Assembly (NCBI RefSeq): GCF_003336745.1
Contig: NZ_QGMX01000001.1
Coordinates: forward strand, 1 to 64,000
Direction of reading: 5' to 3'
DNA length: 64,000 nt
From: Thermus caldifontis
GTDB taxonomy: Bacteria > Deinococcota > Deinococci > Deinococcales > Thermaceae
This document shows, in pieces, positions 49,405-58,824 of this stretch. The stretch's first letter is position 1; every line of letters begins with the position of its first letter. The position numbers were made by a program, and so were the translations under genes. A model generated the notes under the pieces. That model searched no databases and had not been told where the DNA came from. It saw only the letters and a list, made by a program, of their open reading frames with translations.

Positions 49405-50157
49405 ATGACCGTAGACCTCAACGCCGATGCCGGGGAATCCTACGGGACTTTCTCTTACGGGCACGACCGGGAGATCTTCCCCTATGTAACCTCGGTCAAC
49501 CTGGCCTGCGGCTTTCATGGGGGAAGCCCCTCCCGCATTAAAGCGGCGGTGGCCCTGGCCAAGGCCCACGGGGTGGCGGTGGGGGCCCACCCGGGCTTCC
49601 CTGATCTGGTGGGTTTTGGCCGTAGGGAGATGGCCCTAAGCCCTGAGGAGGTCTATGCCGACGTGCTCTACCAGATAGGAGCCCTCTACGCCTTCCTAAA
49701 GGCGGAAGGGCTACGCCTCCACCACGTTAAACCCCATGGGGCCCTATACCTCAAGGCCTGCCGGGACCGGGAAACCGCCCGGGCCATCGCCGAGGCGGTC
49801 AAAGCCTTTGACCCCGAGGTTCCCCTGGTGGTGCTCCCCGGCACGGTGTACGAGGAGGAGGCCCGGAGGGCAGGGCTCAGGGTGGTCCTCGAGGCTTTCC
49901 CCGAACGGGCGTACCTTAAAAATGGCCAGCTGGCCCCCCGCTCCCTGCCAGGAAGCTGGATCAGCGACCCAGGGGAGGCTGCCCGTCGCGCCCTAAGGAT
50001 GGTTCTGGAGGGAAAAGTGGAGGCCTTGGACGGCGGGGAAGTAGAGGTCAAGGCCCAAACCCTCTGCATCCACGGGGACAACCCCAATGCTCCCGAGGTG
50101 GTACGGGCGGTGCGGAGGGCCCTAGAGGAGGCGGGGGTAGAGGTTAGGGCCTTCTGA
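49405..50157 (+). CDS. pxpA: 5-oxoprolinase subunit A (LamB/YcsF family)
   Basis: 250 residues: VDLNADAGESYGTFSYGHD, VNLACGFHGGSPSRIKAAVA, VGAHPGFPDLVGFGRREM, HVKPHGALYL and CIHGDNPNAPEVVRAVRR are the family motifs. With PxpB and PxpC it converts 5-oxoproline to glutamate using ATP; those partners are not in this window. It lies 20 bases after the TRAP genes, so the TRAP ligand may be pyroglutamate or a related acid (inference). AAGGAGGTGGCT ribosome site. Confidence 0.88.
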   Translation: MTVDLNADAGESYGTFSYGHDREIFPYVTSVNLACGFHGGSPSRIKAAVALAKAHGVAVGAHPGFPDLVGFGRREMALSPEEVYADVLYQIGALYAFLKAEGLRLHHVKPHGALYLKACRDRETARAIAEAVKAFDPEVPLVVLPGTVYEEEARRAGLRVVLEAFPERAYLKNGQLAPRSLPGSWISDPGEAARRALRMVLEGKVEALDGGEVEVKAQTLCIHGDNPNAPEVVRAVRRALEEAGVEVRAF

Positions 50158-50185
50158 CACCAGCGAACTCCCCCAGGCCCAACCG

Positions 50186-52816
50186 CTATTGGGCAAACGC
50201 CTCACTGGCCTCGGCCCTCGAGGCCCAAAGCCCCGCCTGGGCCGCGGCCAGGCGGGCCGTGAGCACACGGAAGGGGCTCGCCGAGGTATAGTCCAGAAGC
50301 CCCGCCACAAAGGCCACGCTGCGGGCCTCCCCCCCGTGCTCCCCGCAAAGCCCCACCTTCAGCTGGGGATTGGCCCGCCTTCCCTCCTCCACGGCCATCC
50401 TTATCAGCCTTCCCACCCCCTTTTCGTCCAGGCGCTCCGTGGGGTCAAAGGGAAACAGGCCTGCTTCCACGTACTGGGGTAGGAACTTGCCGGCATCGTC
50501 CCGGGAAAGGCCAAAGGCCATCTGGGTGAGGTCGTTGGTGCCGAAGCTGAAGAAGTCCACCAAGGGAGCGATCTCCGAGGCCAGGAGGGCAGCCCTTGGG
50601 GTCTCGATCATGGTGCCGAAGGGGATGGGGCCGTACTCCTGGAAAAGCTCGTCTGCCAAGGCCCTGGCCCGCTCCACCTCCTTGGGATCCGCCACCAAGG
50701 GAACCATGACCTCGGGACGGGGGTCAAAACCCTCCTTCTTTAGCTCCTTGGCCGCCTCCAGGAGGGCCTTGAGCTGCATACGGAAGATACCCGGTCTGAG
50801 GAGCAAGAGCCGGATTCCCCGGAAGCCCAGCATGGGGTTCTGCTCGGAAAGGGTCTTGGCCCGTTCCCATAGGGCCTTAGCCTCCTCATCCCCCGCTGCG
50901 GCCTTTTCCCGAAGCTCTTCCAAAGGTGGCAGGAACTCGTGGAGGGGGGGGTCCAGAAGGCGCACGGTCACGGGCAGGCCATCCATGGCCCTCAAGATGG
51001 CCTTAAAATCTTCCTTCTGGAAGGCATAAAGCCTCTCTAGGGCCTCGGCCTCCTCCTCGGGGGTTTGGGCCAGGATCAGCCGCCTGACCCAAGGGAGGCG
51101 CTCCTCCTGGAAGAACATGTGCTCGGTACGGCAGAGCCCGATGCCCTCAGCCCCAAATGCCCTGGCCCTCTCGGCGTCCAAAGGGGTGTCGGCGTTGGCC
51201 CTAACCCCCAAGAGGCGGTGAGGCTCGGCCCAGGAAAGGAGCTTCTGCAAAAGTTCCTCACCCGCCGCCTCCGCCAAGGGCACCGCCCCCAGGAAGACCT
51301 CCCCGGTGCTCCCGTCCAGGGTGAGGAGGTCCCCCTCCCGGATTTCCAGGATTTCCAAACCGTCCACCCAGGCCCGGCCCTCCTCAGGGGCCACCCTCAG
51401 GGCCTCCGCCCCCACCACCGCCGGCACTCCCAGGCCCCGGGCCACCACCGCCGCATGGGAGGTCAAGCCCCCCCGGGCGGTGAGGATTCCCCGGGAAAGG
51501 TACATGCCGGTGATGTCCTCGGGGGTGGTTTCCGGGCGCACCAGGATGGCGGGCAACCCCTGGGCCGCATAGCGCTCTGCCCCTTCGTTGCTGAAAACCA
51601 CATGTCCCACCGCGGCCCCAGGGCTGGCGGGAAGCCCCTTTAGGATAGGCTCTGGGGCTTTACTCCGGTCCACCGCAGGCCTGAGGAGGCCAGGGAGGGC
51701 ATTGGCCTCCACCCTAAGCACGGCCTCTTCCCTGCTGATGAGACCCTCCTCCGCCATCTCCACGGCGATGCGCACTGCCGCCTGGGCCGTGCGCTTGCCC
51801 GAGCGGGTCTGGAGAAGGTACAGGCGCCCACGCTCCACCGTGAACTCGAAGTCCTGCATGTCCCGGAAATGGCGCTCCAAAAGATCCGCTACCCTTTCGA
51901 TCTCCTGGTAGAGCTCGGGGGCGTACTCCCTCAGGCGGCTAAGGGGCTCGGGGGTGCGGATGCCCGCCACCACGTCCTCCCCCTGGGCGTTCCTCAGGTA
52001 CTCCCCGTAGAGGCCCTTCTCCCCGGTGGCGGGGTTGCGGGTAAAGCCCACCCCGGTCCCCGAGTCCTCCCCCAGGTTCCCGTAAACCATGGCCTGGACC
52101 ACCACCGCCGTGCCCAGGTCCTCCGGAATGCCGTAGATGCGCCGGTAGGCTTTGGCCCTGGGGTTTAGCCAGCTACGGAAGACCGCCTGGATAGCCCCTT
52201 GCAGCTGGAGCCAGGGGTCCATGGGGAAGGGGGTACCCCGTTCCTCCAGGTGGCGAAGGTAGTGGAAGGAAAGGGCCTCGAGGTCCTCGGCGGTAAGCTC
52301 GGTGTCGCTTTGCACGCCCCGCTTCTCCTTTAAGGCGGAAAGCAGGCCCTCAAACACCTCGGCCCTTTCCCCCAAGACCACCTCCCCATACATGGCAAGA
52401 AGCCGCCGGAAGGTGTCCCAGGCGAAGCGGGGGTTCCCTGAGGCCCGGGCCAGGCTTTCCACCCCCTCCAGGGTCAGGCCCAGGTTGAGGATGGTGTCCA
52501 TCATCCCGGGCATGGACACCGGGGCCCCGCTCCGCACGGAAACCAGAAGGGGAGGGGTATTCCCCTCCCCTTTGCCAAAGCGTTTGCCTACTAGCCCCTC
52601 GAGGGCCGCCATTTTGGCCTGGACCTCCTCCCATAAACCTGGCACCTCCCCCTCCCTGAGAAAGCGGCGGCATGCCGCCGTGGTGATGATGAGAGCCGGG
52701 GGAACGGGAAGCCCCGCCCGGGCCATCTCCACCAGCCCAAACCCCTTGCCGCCCAAGAGGTCCCGGGAAAGACCCCGGGCCTCAGAAAGGAGATACACCT
52801 GCGTATCCGTGCCCAC
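50186..52816 (-). CDS. ppdK: pyruvate, phosphate dikinase
   Basis: 876 residues. The N-terminal ATP-grasp domain has LGGKGFGLVEMARAGLPVPP and SVRSGAPVSMPGMMDTILNL. The phosphohistidine domain has TARGGLTSHAAVVARGLG with the catalytic His near residue 450. The C-terminal TIM barrel has ADTPLDAERARAFGAEGIGL, MIETPRAALLASEIA and the catalytic Cys in VGLCGEHGGEARS. It interconverts pyruvate and phosphoenolpyruvate. GTG start at 52816. It stands alone, convergent with pxpA. Confidence 0.95.
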   Translation of the reverse strand: MGTDTQVYLLSEARGLSRDLLGGKGFGLVEMARAGLPVPPALIITTAACRRFLREGEVPGLWEEVQAKMAALEGLVGKRFGKGEGNTPPLLVSVRSGAPVSMPGMMDTILNLGLTLEGVESLARASGNPRFAWDTFRRLLAMYGEVVLGERAEVFEGLLSALKEKRGVQSDTELTAEDLEALSFHYLRHLEERGTPFPMDPWLQLQGAIQAVFRSWLNPRAKAYRRIYGIPEDLGTAVVVQAMVYGNLGEDSGTGVGFTRNPATGEKGLYGEYLRNAQGEDVVAGIRTPEPLSRLREYAPELYQEIERVADLLERHFRDMQDFEFTVERGRLYLLQTRSGKRTAQAAVRIAVEMAEEGLISREEAVLRVEANALPGLLRPAVDRSKAPEPILKGLPASPGAAVGHVVFSNEGAERYAAQGLPAILVRPETTPEDITGMYLSRGILTARGGLTSHAAVVARGLGVPAVVGAEALRVAPEEGRAWVDGLEILEIREGDLLTLDGSTGEVFLGAVPLAEAAGEELLQKLLSWAEPHRLLGVRANADTPLDAERARAFGAEGIGLCRTEHMFFQEERLPWVRRLILAQTPEEEAEALERLYAFQKEDFKAILRAMDGLPVTVRLLDPPLHEFLPPLEELREKAAAGDEEAKALWERAKTLSEQNPMLGFRGIRLLLLRPGIFRMQLKALLEAAKELKKEGFDPRPEVMVPLVADPKEVERARALADELFQEYGPIPFGTMIETPRAALLASEIAPLVDFFSFGTNDLTQMAFGLSRDDAGKFLPQYVEAGLFPFDPTERLDEKGVGRLIRMAVEEGRRANPQLKVGLCGEHGGEARSVAFVAGLLDYTSASPFRVLTARLAAAQAGLWASRAEASEAFAQ

Positions 52817-52899
52817 ATCCCCAGTTTTCCCCGGGGTATGGAAACGTGGAAAGGTGTAAGGCCCGAAGGTCTACACTGCCTTGGGCCCTACCCACCCTC

Positions 52900-53183
52900 G
52901 CCCGGTTACGGGTAGGCTTTCCCCTTGGAGCATCTATCTCCCCCTGGGGATGGGGCGGGCCCTTTTCCCAGGGGCCAGCAAGGTCCTGGTCCTCTCCCTG
53001 GCCCGGGGAACCTCGAGGGGCTGGCCGCGGGCCCTTTCCGTGCCCGGGGGAAGCGGCCTAGCCGGGGGTTCCCTGACCTTCTTTTATGCCATCCTCCCCA
53101 ACCGCGGCCTCGCCTTTGCCGCCACCCTCCCTCTCCTCACAGGCCTCATGGGCCTTTCCGCCTGGCTGGTGCGGGCCCGGTAG
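52900..53183 (+). pseudogene. C-terminal relic of a membrane transporter
   Basis: The 411-base gap between ppdK and the thioesterase gene holds an open plus-strand frame with a coding-like end: KVLVLSLARGTSRGWPRALS, then LTFFYAILPNRGLAFAATLP and LLTGLMGLSAWLVRAR. The last part has two membrane helices typical of an MFS C-terminus. No proper start or N-terminal half exists, so I read it as a transporter remnant. The rest of the gap holds nothing I can name. Confidence 0.4.
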
Positions 53184-53227
53184 GAAACTGCCCCCCACGC
53201 GAGCTTCAAGCAGGGAAAGAGATGCTT

Positions 53228-53656
53228 TCAGTCCTTAAAGCCCCCATGGGCCTTCCACCTCTCCCGTAACCGGGCAAAGAGGCCCTCCACCTTGGCCTTG
53301 GGCAGGATCACCTGCTCCGTGCGCCCCCGGCCGATCAGGTCCCCCAGCTGGTTGTAGGCCTCCATGCTGGCGTAGACCCGGTTCCCCTCCGTGCGCTCGT
53401 GGCGGGCCACGATCCGCACCCGCATTCCCGGAAGGGCGGAGGCCAGGTGGTGCACCTCCACGTAGCTGCCGATCCCCTCCTCTCCCTCCTCCAGGAAAGG
53501 AAGGATGATCTTCCGCCCCGCCAGCTCCATGTGCTTGGCCATCCAGTAGGTGGCGTACACGGGATGGACCGGGCCCAGCTCCTCAAAGTTCACGGTCATC
53601 TCCGGGGTAACCACGGTCTCAAACACCGCCTCAAAACCGATGGGGATGGGGCGCAT
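53228..53656 (-). CDS. hotdog-fold thioesterase (FlK-like)
   Basis: 142 residues. [20 protein letters not shown] and [20 protein letters not shown], then [16 protein letters not shown] and [19 protein letters not shown], resemble fluoroacetyl-CoA-type thioesterases. It is the last gene of the LIV-PaaK operon, 3 bases after paaK, so it probably hydrolyses aryl-acetyl-CoA or another dead-end CoA ester. The exact substrate is unknown. Confidence 0.78.
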   Translation of the reverse strand: MRPIPIGFEAVFETVVTPEMTVNFEELGPVHPVYATYWMAKHMELAGRKIILPFLEEGEEGIGSYVEVHHLASALPGMRVRIVARHERTEGNRVYASMEAYNQLGDLIGRGRTEQVILPKAKVEGLFARLRERWKAHGGFKD

Positions 53657-53659
53657 GGC

Positions 53660-54997
53660 CTACTTCCTCAGGTCCAAAACCCGCCGCAGCTTCCCCCCCT
53701 CGCTCCTGGGGGCCTCCCCGGGGGCCAGGAGGGTTACCTTCATGCTCACCCCGATGGTGTCCTTAATCTTGTGGGCCACCTTCTCCCTAAGGGCATGGAG
53801 GCGGTGGTCGGCCTCAATGACCTCATCGGAAAGGGCCTTGCGGCCAATCTCCTGGAAAAAGGCTAGGGAAACCTCCACCTTGAGCTCGGCCTCGTCCAAG
53901 GTTCCTTCCCTACGAACCACGATCTGGTAATAGGGTTCTACCTCGGGGATCCCTAGGAGCACCGCCTCCACCTGGGTGGGATAGACGTTCACCCCGCGGA
54001 TGATGAGCATATCGTCGGTGCGGCCCAGGATGGGGCCCATCCGCACGTGGGTCCGGCCGCAAGCACAGGGCTCGTAGGTGAGGAAGGTGAGGTCCCCCGT
54101 CCAGTAGCGCAGGAGGGGCATGGCCTCCTTGGTGAGGGTGGTGAAGACCAGAACCCCCACTTGGCCCTCGGGAAGGGGCTCGCCGGTGGTAGGGTCCACC
54201 ACCTCGGGAAGGAAATGGTCCTCCCAGATATGGCTTCCCTGGCGCTCCTCCACGCACTCGTTGGAAACCCCCGGACCGATGATCTCGGATAGCCCGTAGA
54301 TGTTGGTACTCCGCACCCCCAGGCCCTCGTCCACCTGCTTTCTGATGGCCTCGGTCCAGGGCTCAGCCCCCAGCACGGCGTAGTCCAGGGAAAGCTCCTC
54401 CGGGGAAACCCCCCGCTTCCTGAACTCCTCCGCCAGGGTCTGGGCGTAGGAGGGGGTACAGGAGATCACCTCCGGGCGGAAGTCCTGAATCAGCATGAGC
54501 TGCCGCTCGGTCATGCCCCCGGAAACGGGGACCACGGTCATCCCCAAGGCCTCGGCCCCGGCGTGAAGGCCCAGGCCCCCAGTAAAGAGGCCATAGCCAT
54601 AGGCGTTGTGGAGCATCATGCCCGGCTTGGCCCCGGCGGCGGCCAGGGAGCGGGCCACCACCTCGGCGAAGACCTGCAGGTCTTTCTTGGTGTAGCCCAC
54701 CACCGTGGGCTTGCCCGTGGTGCCGCTGCTGGCATGGATGCGGGCCACCTCTTCCCGGGGCACGGCGAAGAGGCCAAAGGGGTAGTTTTCCCGGAGGTGG
54801 TCCTTCCTGGTGAAGGGGAGTTTGGGAAGGTCCTCGAGGGTCCTTATTCCCTTCGGGTCCACCCCCGCCTCATCCAGAAGCCGCCGGTAGAAGGGCACCC
54901 TCTCGTGCACGTAGGCCACCACGGCCCCAAGCCTTTCCTCCTGCAAGGTCCTAAGCTTTTCCCTGGACAGGGTTTCCAGTTCCGGCTGAAACATCAT
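53660..54997 (-). CDS. paaK: phenylacetate-CoA ligase
   Basis: 445 residues of the adenylate-forming family. The P-loop HASSGTTGKPTVVGYTKKDL, the EPWTEAIRKQ segment, NIYGLSEIIGPGVS, YWTGDLTFL and the C-terminal GKLRRVLDL with the catalytic Lys are present. It activates phenylacetate with ATP and CoA in the cytosol. Overlaps paaI by 4 bases. Both genes follow a LIV-type transporter, so import and activation of an aromatic acid are joined. Confidence 0.94.
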   Translation of the reverse strand: MMFQPELETLSREKLRTLQEERLGAVVAYVHERVPFYRRLLDEAGVDPKGIRTLEDLPKLPFTRKDHLRENYPFGLFAVPREEVARIHASSGTTGKPTVVGYTKKDLQVFAEVVARSLAAAGAKPGMMLHNAYGYGLFTGGLGLHAGAEALGMTVVPVSGGMTERQLMLIQDFRPEVISCTPSYAQTLAEEFRKRGVSPEELSLDYAVLGAEPWTEAIRKQVDEGLGVRSTNIYGLSEIIGPGVSNECVEERQGSHIWEDHFLPEVVDPTTGEPLPEGQVGVLVFTTLTKEAMPLLRYWTGDLTFLTYEPCACGRTHVRMGPILGRTDDMLIIRGVNVYPTQVEAVLLGIPEVEPYYQIVVRREGTLDEAELKVEVSLAFFQEIGRKALSDEVIEADHRLHALREKVAHKIKDTIGVSMKVTLLAPGEAPRSEGGKLRRVLDLRK

Positions 54998-55368
54998 GCT
55001 GCCTCACCTCCCAGGCGAAACACCGTTCCCGTAAACAGGGCCACCAGCCTGCCCTCGGAGACCACCTCCACCCGGTAAGTGGCGGTGCGCCGGGAAAGGT
55101 TCACCTCATGGGCCACCGCCTCCACCCGGGCTCCCAGGGAAAGGGGCCGGAAGTAGTCCATACGGCAAGAAAGGGCCACCGCCGGACCCCGGGTGTTGCT
55201 GGCCAAGGCAAAGGCGCTATCCGCCAAGGCATAAAGGAAGGCGCCTTGAGCGGTGCCGTGGAGGTTCAGGTGCCCCTCCCCCACCACCCCGGCCACCACC
55301 GCCTCCCCCGGGTCTAGGCGCCGAACCTGGAGGCCCAAGGTGCGCATGAAGGGATCCTCCCGGATCAC
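54994..55368 (-). CDS. paaI: acyl-CoA thioesterase PaaI
   Basis: 124 residues. HLNLHGTAQGAFLYALADSA with the catalytic Asp (about residue 48) and LSRRTATYRVEVVSEGRLVA are PaaI features. PaaI hydrolyses phenylacetyl-CoA or its hydroxylated forms and protects the CoA pool. GTG start at 55368 overlaps livF by 4 bases. Confidence 0.93.
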   Translation of the reverse strand: MIREDPFMRTLGLQVRRLDPGEAVVAGVVGEGHLNLHGTAQGAFLYALADSAFALASNTRGPAVALSCRMDYFRPLSLGARVEAVAHEVNLSRRTATYRVEVVSEGRLVALFTGTVFRLGGEAA

Positions 55369-56093
55369 CCCTCCACCTCCCGGGATAGCCCCAAATAGGC
55401 CTCCACCACCCTGGGGTCCTGCCTCAAGGCCTCCGCCGGCCCCTCGAGGACCACCTCCCCCGCCTCCAGCACCAGCCCCCGGTCCGCCAGGGCCAAGGCC
55501 ACCTTGGCGTTTTGCTCCACCAGAAGGAGGGTGGTCCCCTCGCCCTTAAGCTCCCCCAGGATGCGGTAGATCTCCCGCACCATCAGGGGAGCCAGGCCCA
55601 AGGAGGGCTCGTCCAGAAGGAGGAGCCGGGGCCTGGCCATGAGGGCGCGGCCGATGGCCAGCATCTGCTGCTCCCCACCGGAAAGGGTACCGGCGGGCTG
55701 CCTTCTCCTCTCCAAAAGCCGGGGGAAAAGGGCGTAGACCCTCTCCAGGTCGGGTCTGAGGTTCTCCCGCCGGCGGAAACGGGTAAACCCCCCCAGGAGG
55801 AGGTTGTCCTCCACGGAAAGCCCGGGAAAAAGGGCCCGGCCCTCCGGCACCAGAACGAGGCCCCGGGCAAGAAGGGCCTCCGGGCTTCTTAGCCGTACCT
55901 CCTCCCCATCCAGGAACACCTTCCCCTCCGCCTGGGCTAGGCCCAAAAGCCCCCTTAGCACGCTGGTCTTCCCCGCCCCATTGGGGCCGATGAGGGTGAG
56001 GGCCTCCCCTTGCTTCAGGGAAAAGGTTACCTCCCGGACCGCCTCCAGGGGCCCGTAGCGCACGGCAAGACCCTGAACGGAAAGGAGACTCAT
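55365..56093 (-). CDS. livF: LIV-type ABC transporter ATPase, LivF type
   Basis: 242 residues. Walker A GPNGAGKTSVLRGLLGL, signature TLSGGEQQMLAIGRALM, Walker B LLLLDEPSLGLAP and the H-loop-like VEQNAK are complete. It overlaps the neighbouring genes by 4 bases. LIV-type transporters can carry branched-chain amino acids or aromatic acids; the context favours the latter. Confidence 0.92.
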   Translation of the reverse strand: MSLLSVQGLAVRYGPLEAVREVTFSLKQGEALTLIGPNGAGKTSVLRGLLGLAQAEGKVFLDGEEVRLRSPEALLARGLVLVPEGRALFPGLSVEDNLLLGGFTRFRRRENLRPDLERVYALFPRLLERRRQPAGTLSGGEQQMLAIGRALMARPRLLLLDEPSLGLAPLMVREIYRILGELKGEGTTLLLVEQNAKVALALADRGLVLEAGEVVLEGPAEALRQDPRVVEAYLGLSREVEG

Positions 56094-57844
56094 GCCACCT
56101 CCTCCTCTCCCAAGTAGGCCGCCCGCACCAAGGGGTTCCGCTGGACCTCCTTGGGCATGCCCTCAGCGATCTTCTCCCCGTAGTTCATCACCACCACCCG
56201 GTCCGCCAGGCCCATGATGAGGTCCATGTCGTGGTCCACGATCAGGACCGTATAGCCCTCCCTGGCCAGGGAACGGAGAAGGGAGGCAAGCTCCCTTTTC
56301 TCCTGGGCCCGCAGCCCCGCCCCCGGCTCGTCCAAAAGGAGCACCTCCGCCCCCGAGGCCAGGACCCGGGCGATCTCCAGAAGGCGCTGTTGGCCCACGG
56401 AAAGGCGCTCCGCCTTTTCCAAAGCCAAGGACTCCAGCCCCACCCGCTTCAGGGCCCGGTACGCGGTGGCCAAGGCCCGCTCCTCCTCCTTGCGGGATAG
56501 GCCCAAAAGGGCCTGCAAAAAGCCGGCCCGGGTACGGCTGTACGTGCCCAAAGCGGCGTTTTCCAGCACCGTTAGCTCCGGGAAGAGGTGCGGGTGCTGG
56601 AAGGTGCGGCCTAGGCCCAGGGCATGGACCCGGTGGGGGGGTAGCCCCGTGATCTCCTGGCCGAAGAGGTACACCTGGCCCCGGTCGGGGAGCAGGGCCC
56701 CGGCCACCAGGTTGAAGGTGGTGCTCTTCCCCGCCCCGTTGGGCCCGATCAGGGCCAGGATCTCCCCCCGCTTCAGGGAGAAGGAAACCCCAGCCACCGC
56801 CAAAAGCCCCCCGAAGGACTTCTGCAGGCCCTGGACTTCCAAAACCACCTCACCCCGGGGGCCCTCAGGGCTCCGGAGGGAGAGGGGTTCCGCCTTGGGC
56901 ACCCCTGGTTCCCTGGTCGGCAGGTACCGCTCCACCAGGGGCCAGAGGCCCTTGGGAGCCAGGATAAGGATCAGGGCCAGGATCAGGCCATAGCCGATGG
57001 TCTCGTAGTTCCCCTGCCGCCCCAGGAAGAGGGGCAGGAGGTCCTTCAGCCAGTCCTCGAGGCCGGTGAAGAAGGCCGCCCCCAGGATCACCCCGGGAAT
57101 GCTCCCCACCCCTCCCGCCACGGCCATCACCAGATACTTGATGGAGGCCTCCAGGGAAAAGGGCGTGGGGTTGACAAAGCGCAGGAAGTGGGCGTAAAGA
57201 AAACCGGCCAGGCCAGCGATGGTCCCGGAGAGCAAAAAGGCCTTGAGCTTGAGAGCTGCCGGATCCACCCCGAAGCTGGCCGCCGCCAGGGCATCCCCCC
57301 TAAGGGCCAAAAGGGCCCGGCCTATGCGGCTATGGCGCAGGTTATAAAGGGCTAGGATCAGGAGGGCCAAGAGGAAAAGGGTAAGGAAGGCGTAGCGAAA
57401 GCCCGTGTCCAGGGGGATACCGAAGAGGCCAAGCGGGGGGAGATCGGTAAGCCCGGTGTGCCCCCCCGTAAGCCCCACCAGGTTCCCCGCCAGGATGTAC
57501 AGGGCCACCTGCCAGGCGATGGTGGAAAGGGGGAGAAAATGCCCCTTCAGCCGCACCGTAAGCCCCCCCAGGACCAAAGCCAGCAGGAACGCCGACATAA
57601 GCCCCGCCAGAAGCCCCATCCAGGGAGAAAGCCCCAGCTTAAGGGTAAAAAGGGCTGTGGCATAGGCCCCCATGCCCATGAAGGCTGCCTGGGCGAAGCT
57701 GGTCATCCCCGCCAGGCCCGTGAGCACGTAAAGGGAAAGGGCCACCATGGCGGAGAGGGCGAAAAAGTTCAGCAGGGTGAGGTAGTAGGGAAAGGGCGAG
57801 AGTAGCAAGGGCAAAAGGAGCAACAAAAACCAAAGGTAGCGCAT
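56090..57844 (-). CDS. fused LIV-type permease and ATPase (LivM-LivG)
   Basis: 584 residues. Residues 1 to about 305 are a LivM permease (LTGLAGMTSFAQAAFMGMGA, HSRIGRALLALRGDALAAAS). After a short linker, residues 330-584 are a LivG ATPase with Walker A GPNGAGKST near 368, signature RLSVGQQRLLEIARVLAS and Walker B VLLLDEPGAGL. No stop or frame change lies between. Start chosen at ATG 57844; GTG 57847 gives one more residue and is equally possible. Confidence 0.92.
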   Translation of the reverse strand: MRYLWFLLLLLPLLLSPFPYYLTLLNFFALSAMVALSLYVLTGLAGMTSFAQAAFMGMGAYATALFTLKLGLSPWMGLLAGLMSAFLLALVLGGLTVRLKGHFLPLSTIAWQVALYILAGNLVGLTGGHTGLTDLPPLGLFGIPLDTGFRYAFLTLFLLALLILALYNLRHSRIGRALLALRGDALAAASFGVDPAALKLKAFLLSGTIAGLAGFLYAHFLRFVNPTPFSLEASIKYLVMAVAGGVGSIPGVILGAAFFTGLEDWLKDLLPLFLGRQGNYETIGYGLILALILILAPKGLWPLVERYLPTREPGVPKAEPLSLRSPEGPRGEVVLEVQGLQKSFGGLLAVAGVSFSLKRGEILALIGPNGAGKSTTFNLVAGALLPDRGQVYLFGQEITGLPPHRVHALGLGRTFQHPHLFPELTVLENAALGTYSRTRAGFLQALLGLSRKEEERALATAYRALKRVGLESLALEKAERLSVGQQRLLEIARVLASGAEVLLLDEPGAGLRAQEKRELASLLRSLAREGYTVLIVDHDMDLIMGLADRVVVMNYGEKIAEGMPKEVQRNPLVRAAYLGEEEVA

Positions 57845-58821
57845 CACTCCTCCACCGTCCTAGCCCTCAGGCTCTGGTAGAAAAGGGCGGGCACCAGGAG
57901 TAGGAAGACCAAGGCCTCCTTGTAGGCGCTGGCGTAGAAGCTGGTAAAGCTTTCAAATAGTCCCACGAGAAGCGCCCCCAAGAAGGCCACCGGGTAACTG
58001 GCAAGCCCCCCCAGGATGGCGGCCACGAATCCTTTAAGCCCCAGCATAAAGCCCATGAAATAGGCGGCATTGATGAGGGGGGCCAAAAGAAGCCCGGACA
58101 GGGCCGCCAGCAGGCTAGCGATGCTGAAGGCCACCATCCCCGCCTCCTCCGGGCCTATTCCCGAGAGCCTGGCCCCAAGCCGATTCTCCGCCGCCGCCAA
58201 AAGCGCCTTGCCGAAAAGGGAAAAACGGAAGAAGAGGTAAAGGCCCGCCAGGCTCGAGGCGGCGAAGAGGAGGACCAAGACCCCCTGCCAGGAAAGGCCC
58301 ACCATAACCTCCCCAGAAAGGAAGGGAGCGGGACGGAACTGCTCGGGGCCGAAGAAGACGAGGCCAAGCCCCTGGTAGGCCACGTGGAGGCCCACGGCCA
58401 TGATGAGGAAGGAAAGCACCGTGGCCCCCCGCATGGGCTGGAAGAAGACCCGGTAGGTGGCCACCCCCAGGTAGACCACCAGGAGCACCGCCGCCACGTA
58501 GGCCAGGGGCGGAGCCTCTTTAGCCAGAAGGAAGAGGAGGAAAAGCCCCACCCCGCCCAAAAGGGGCAGAAGGCCCCCCCGGCCCCGGGCCATCAGGGCC
58601 CAGGCCCCCCCCAGGGCCAGGGCCAGCCACAGGGTACCGGGAAGCTTCCCTTCCAAAAGCCACACCAGGGAGAGGGGGGCGAACATGAGAAGCTCCCCGA
58701 TGGGCACCAGGATCACCCGGGTAACGGCGAAAACCAGCACCAGGGAGAGGGCCAGAAGCCCGTAGACCACCCCGTTTTGCAACCCGTCCAGGAGTAGGAA
58801 GCTGAGGATGGTGGCGTCCAT
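57844..58821 (-). CDS. livH: LIV-type ABC transporter permease (LivH)
   Basis: 325 residues with eight or more membrane helices. The N-terminus FLLLDGLQNGVVYGLLALSL, the EAA-like ENRLGARLSGIGPEEAGMVA and the end LGGLASYPVAFLGALLVGLF are LivH features. It has a longer hydrophobic insert (about 60-115) than E. coli LivH. Start 3 bases after the livK-type stop. Confidence 0.92.
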   Translation of the reverse strand: MDATILSFLLLDGLQNGVVYGLLALSLVLVFAVTRVILVPIGELLMFAPLSLVWLLEGKLPGTLWLALALGGAWALMARGRGGLLPLLGGVGLFLLFLLAKEAPPLAYVAAVLLVVYLGVATYRVFFQPMRGATVLSFLIMAVGLHVAYQGLGLVFFGPEQFRPAPFLSGEVMVGLSWQGVLVLLFAASSLAGLYLFFRFSLFGKALLAAAENRLGARLSGIGPEEAGMVAFSIASLLAALSGLLLAPLINAAYFMGFMLGLKGFVAAILGGLASYPVAFLGALLVGLFESFTSFYASAYKEALVFLLLVPALFYQSLRARTVEE

Positions 58822-58824
58822 GGC

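Noticed and set aside
53184-53227. Short repeat-like sequence after the transporter relic
   Set aside because: A single copy without a repeat partner; not similar to Thermus CRISPR repeats as I know them.
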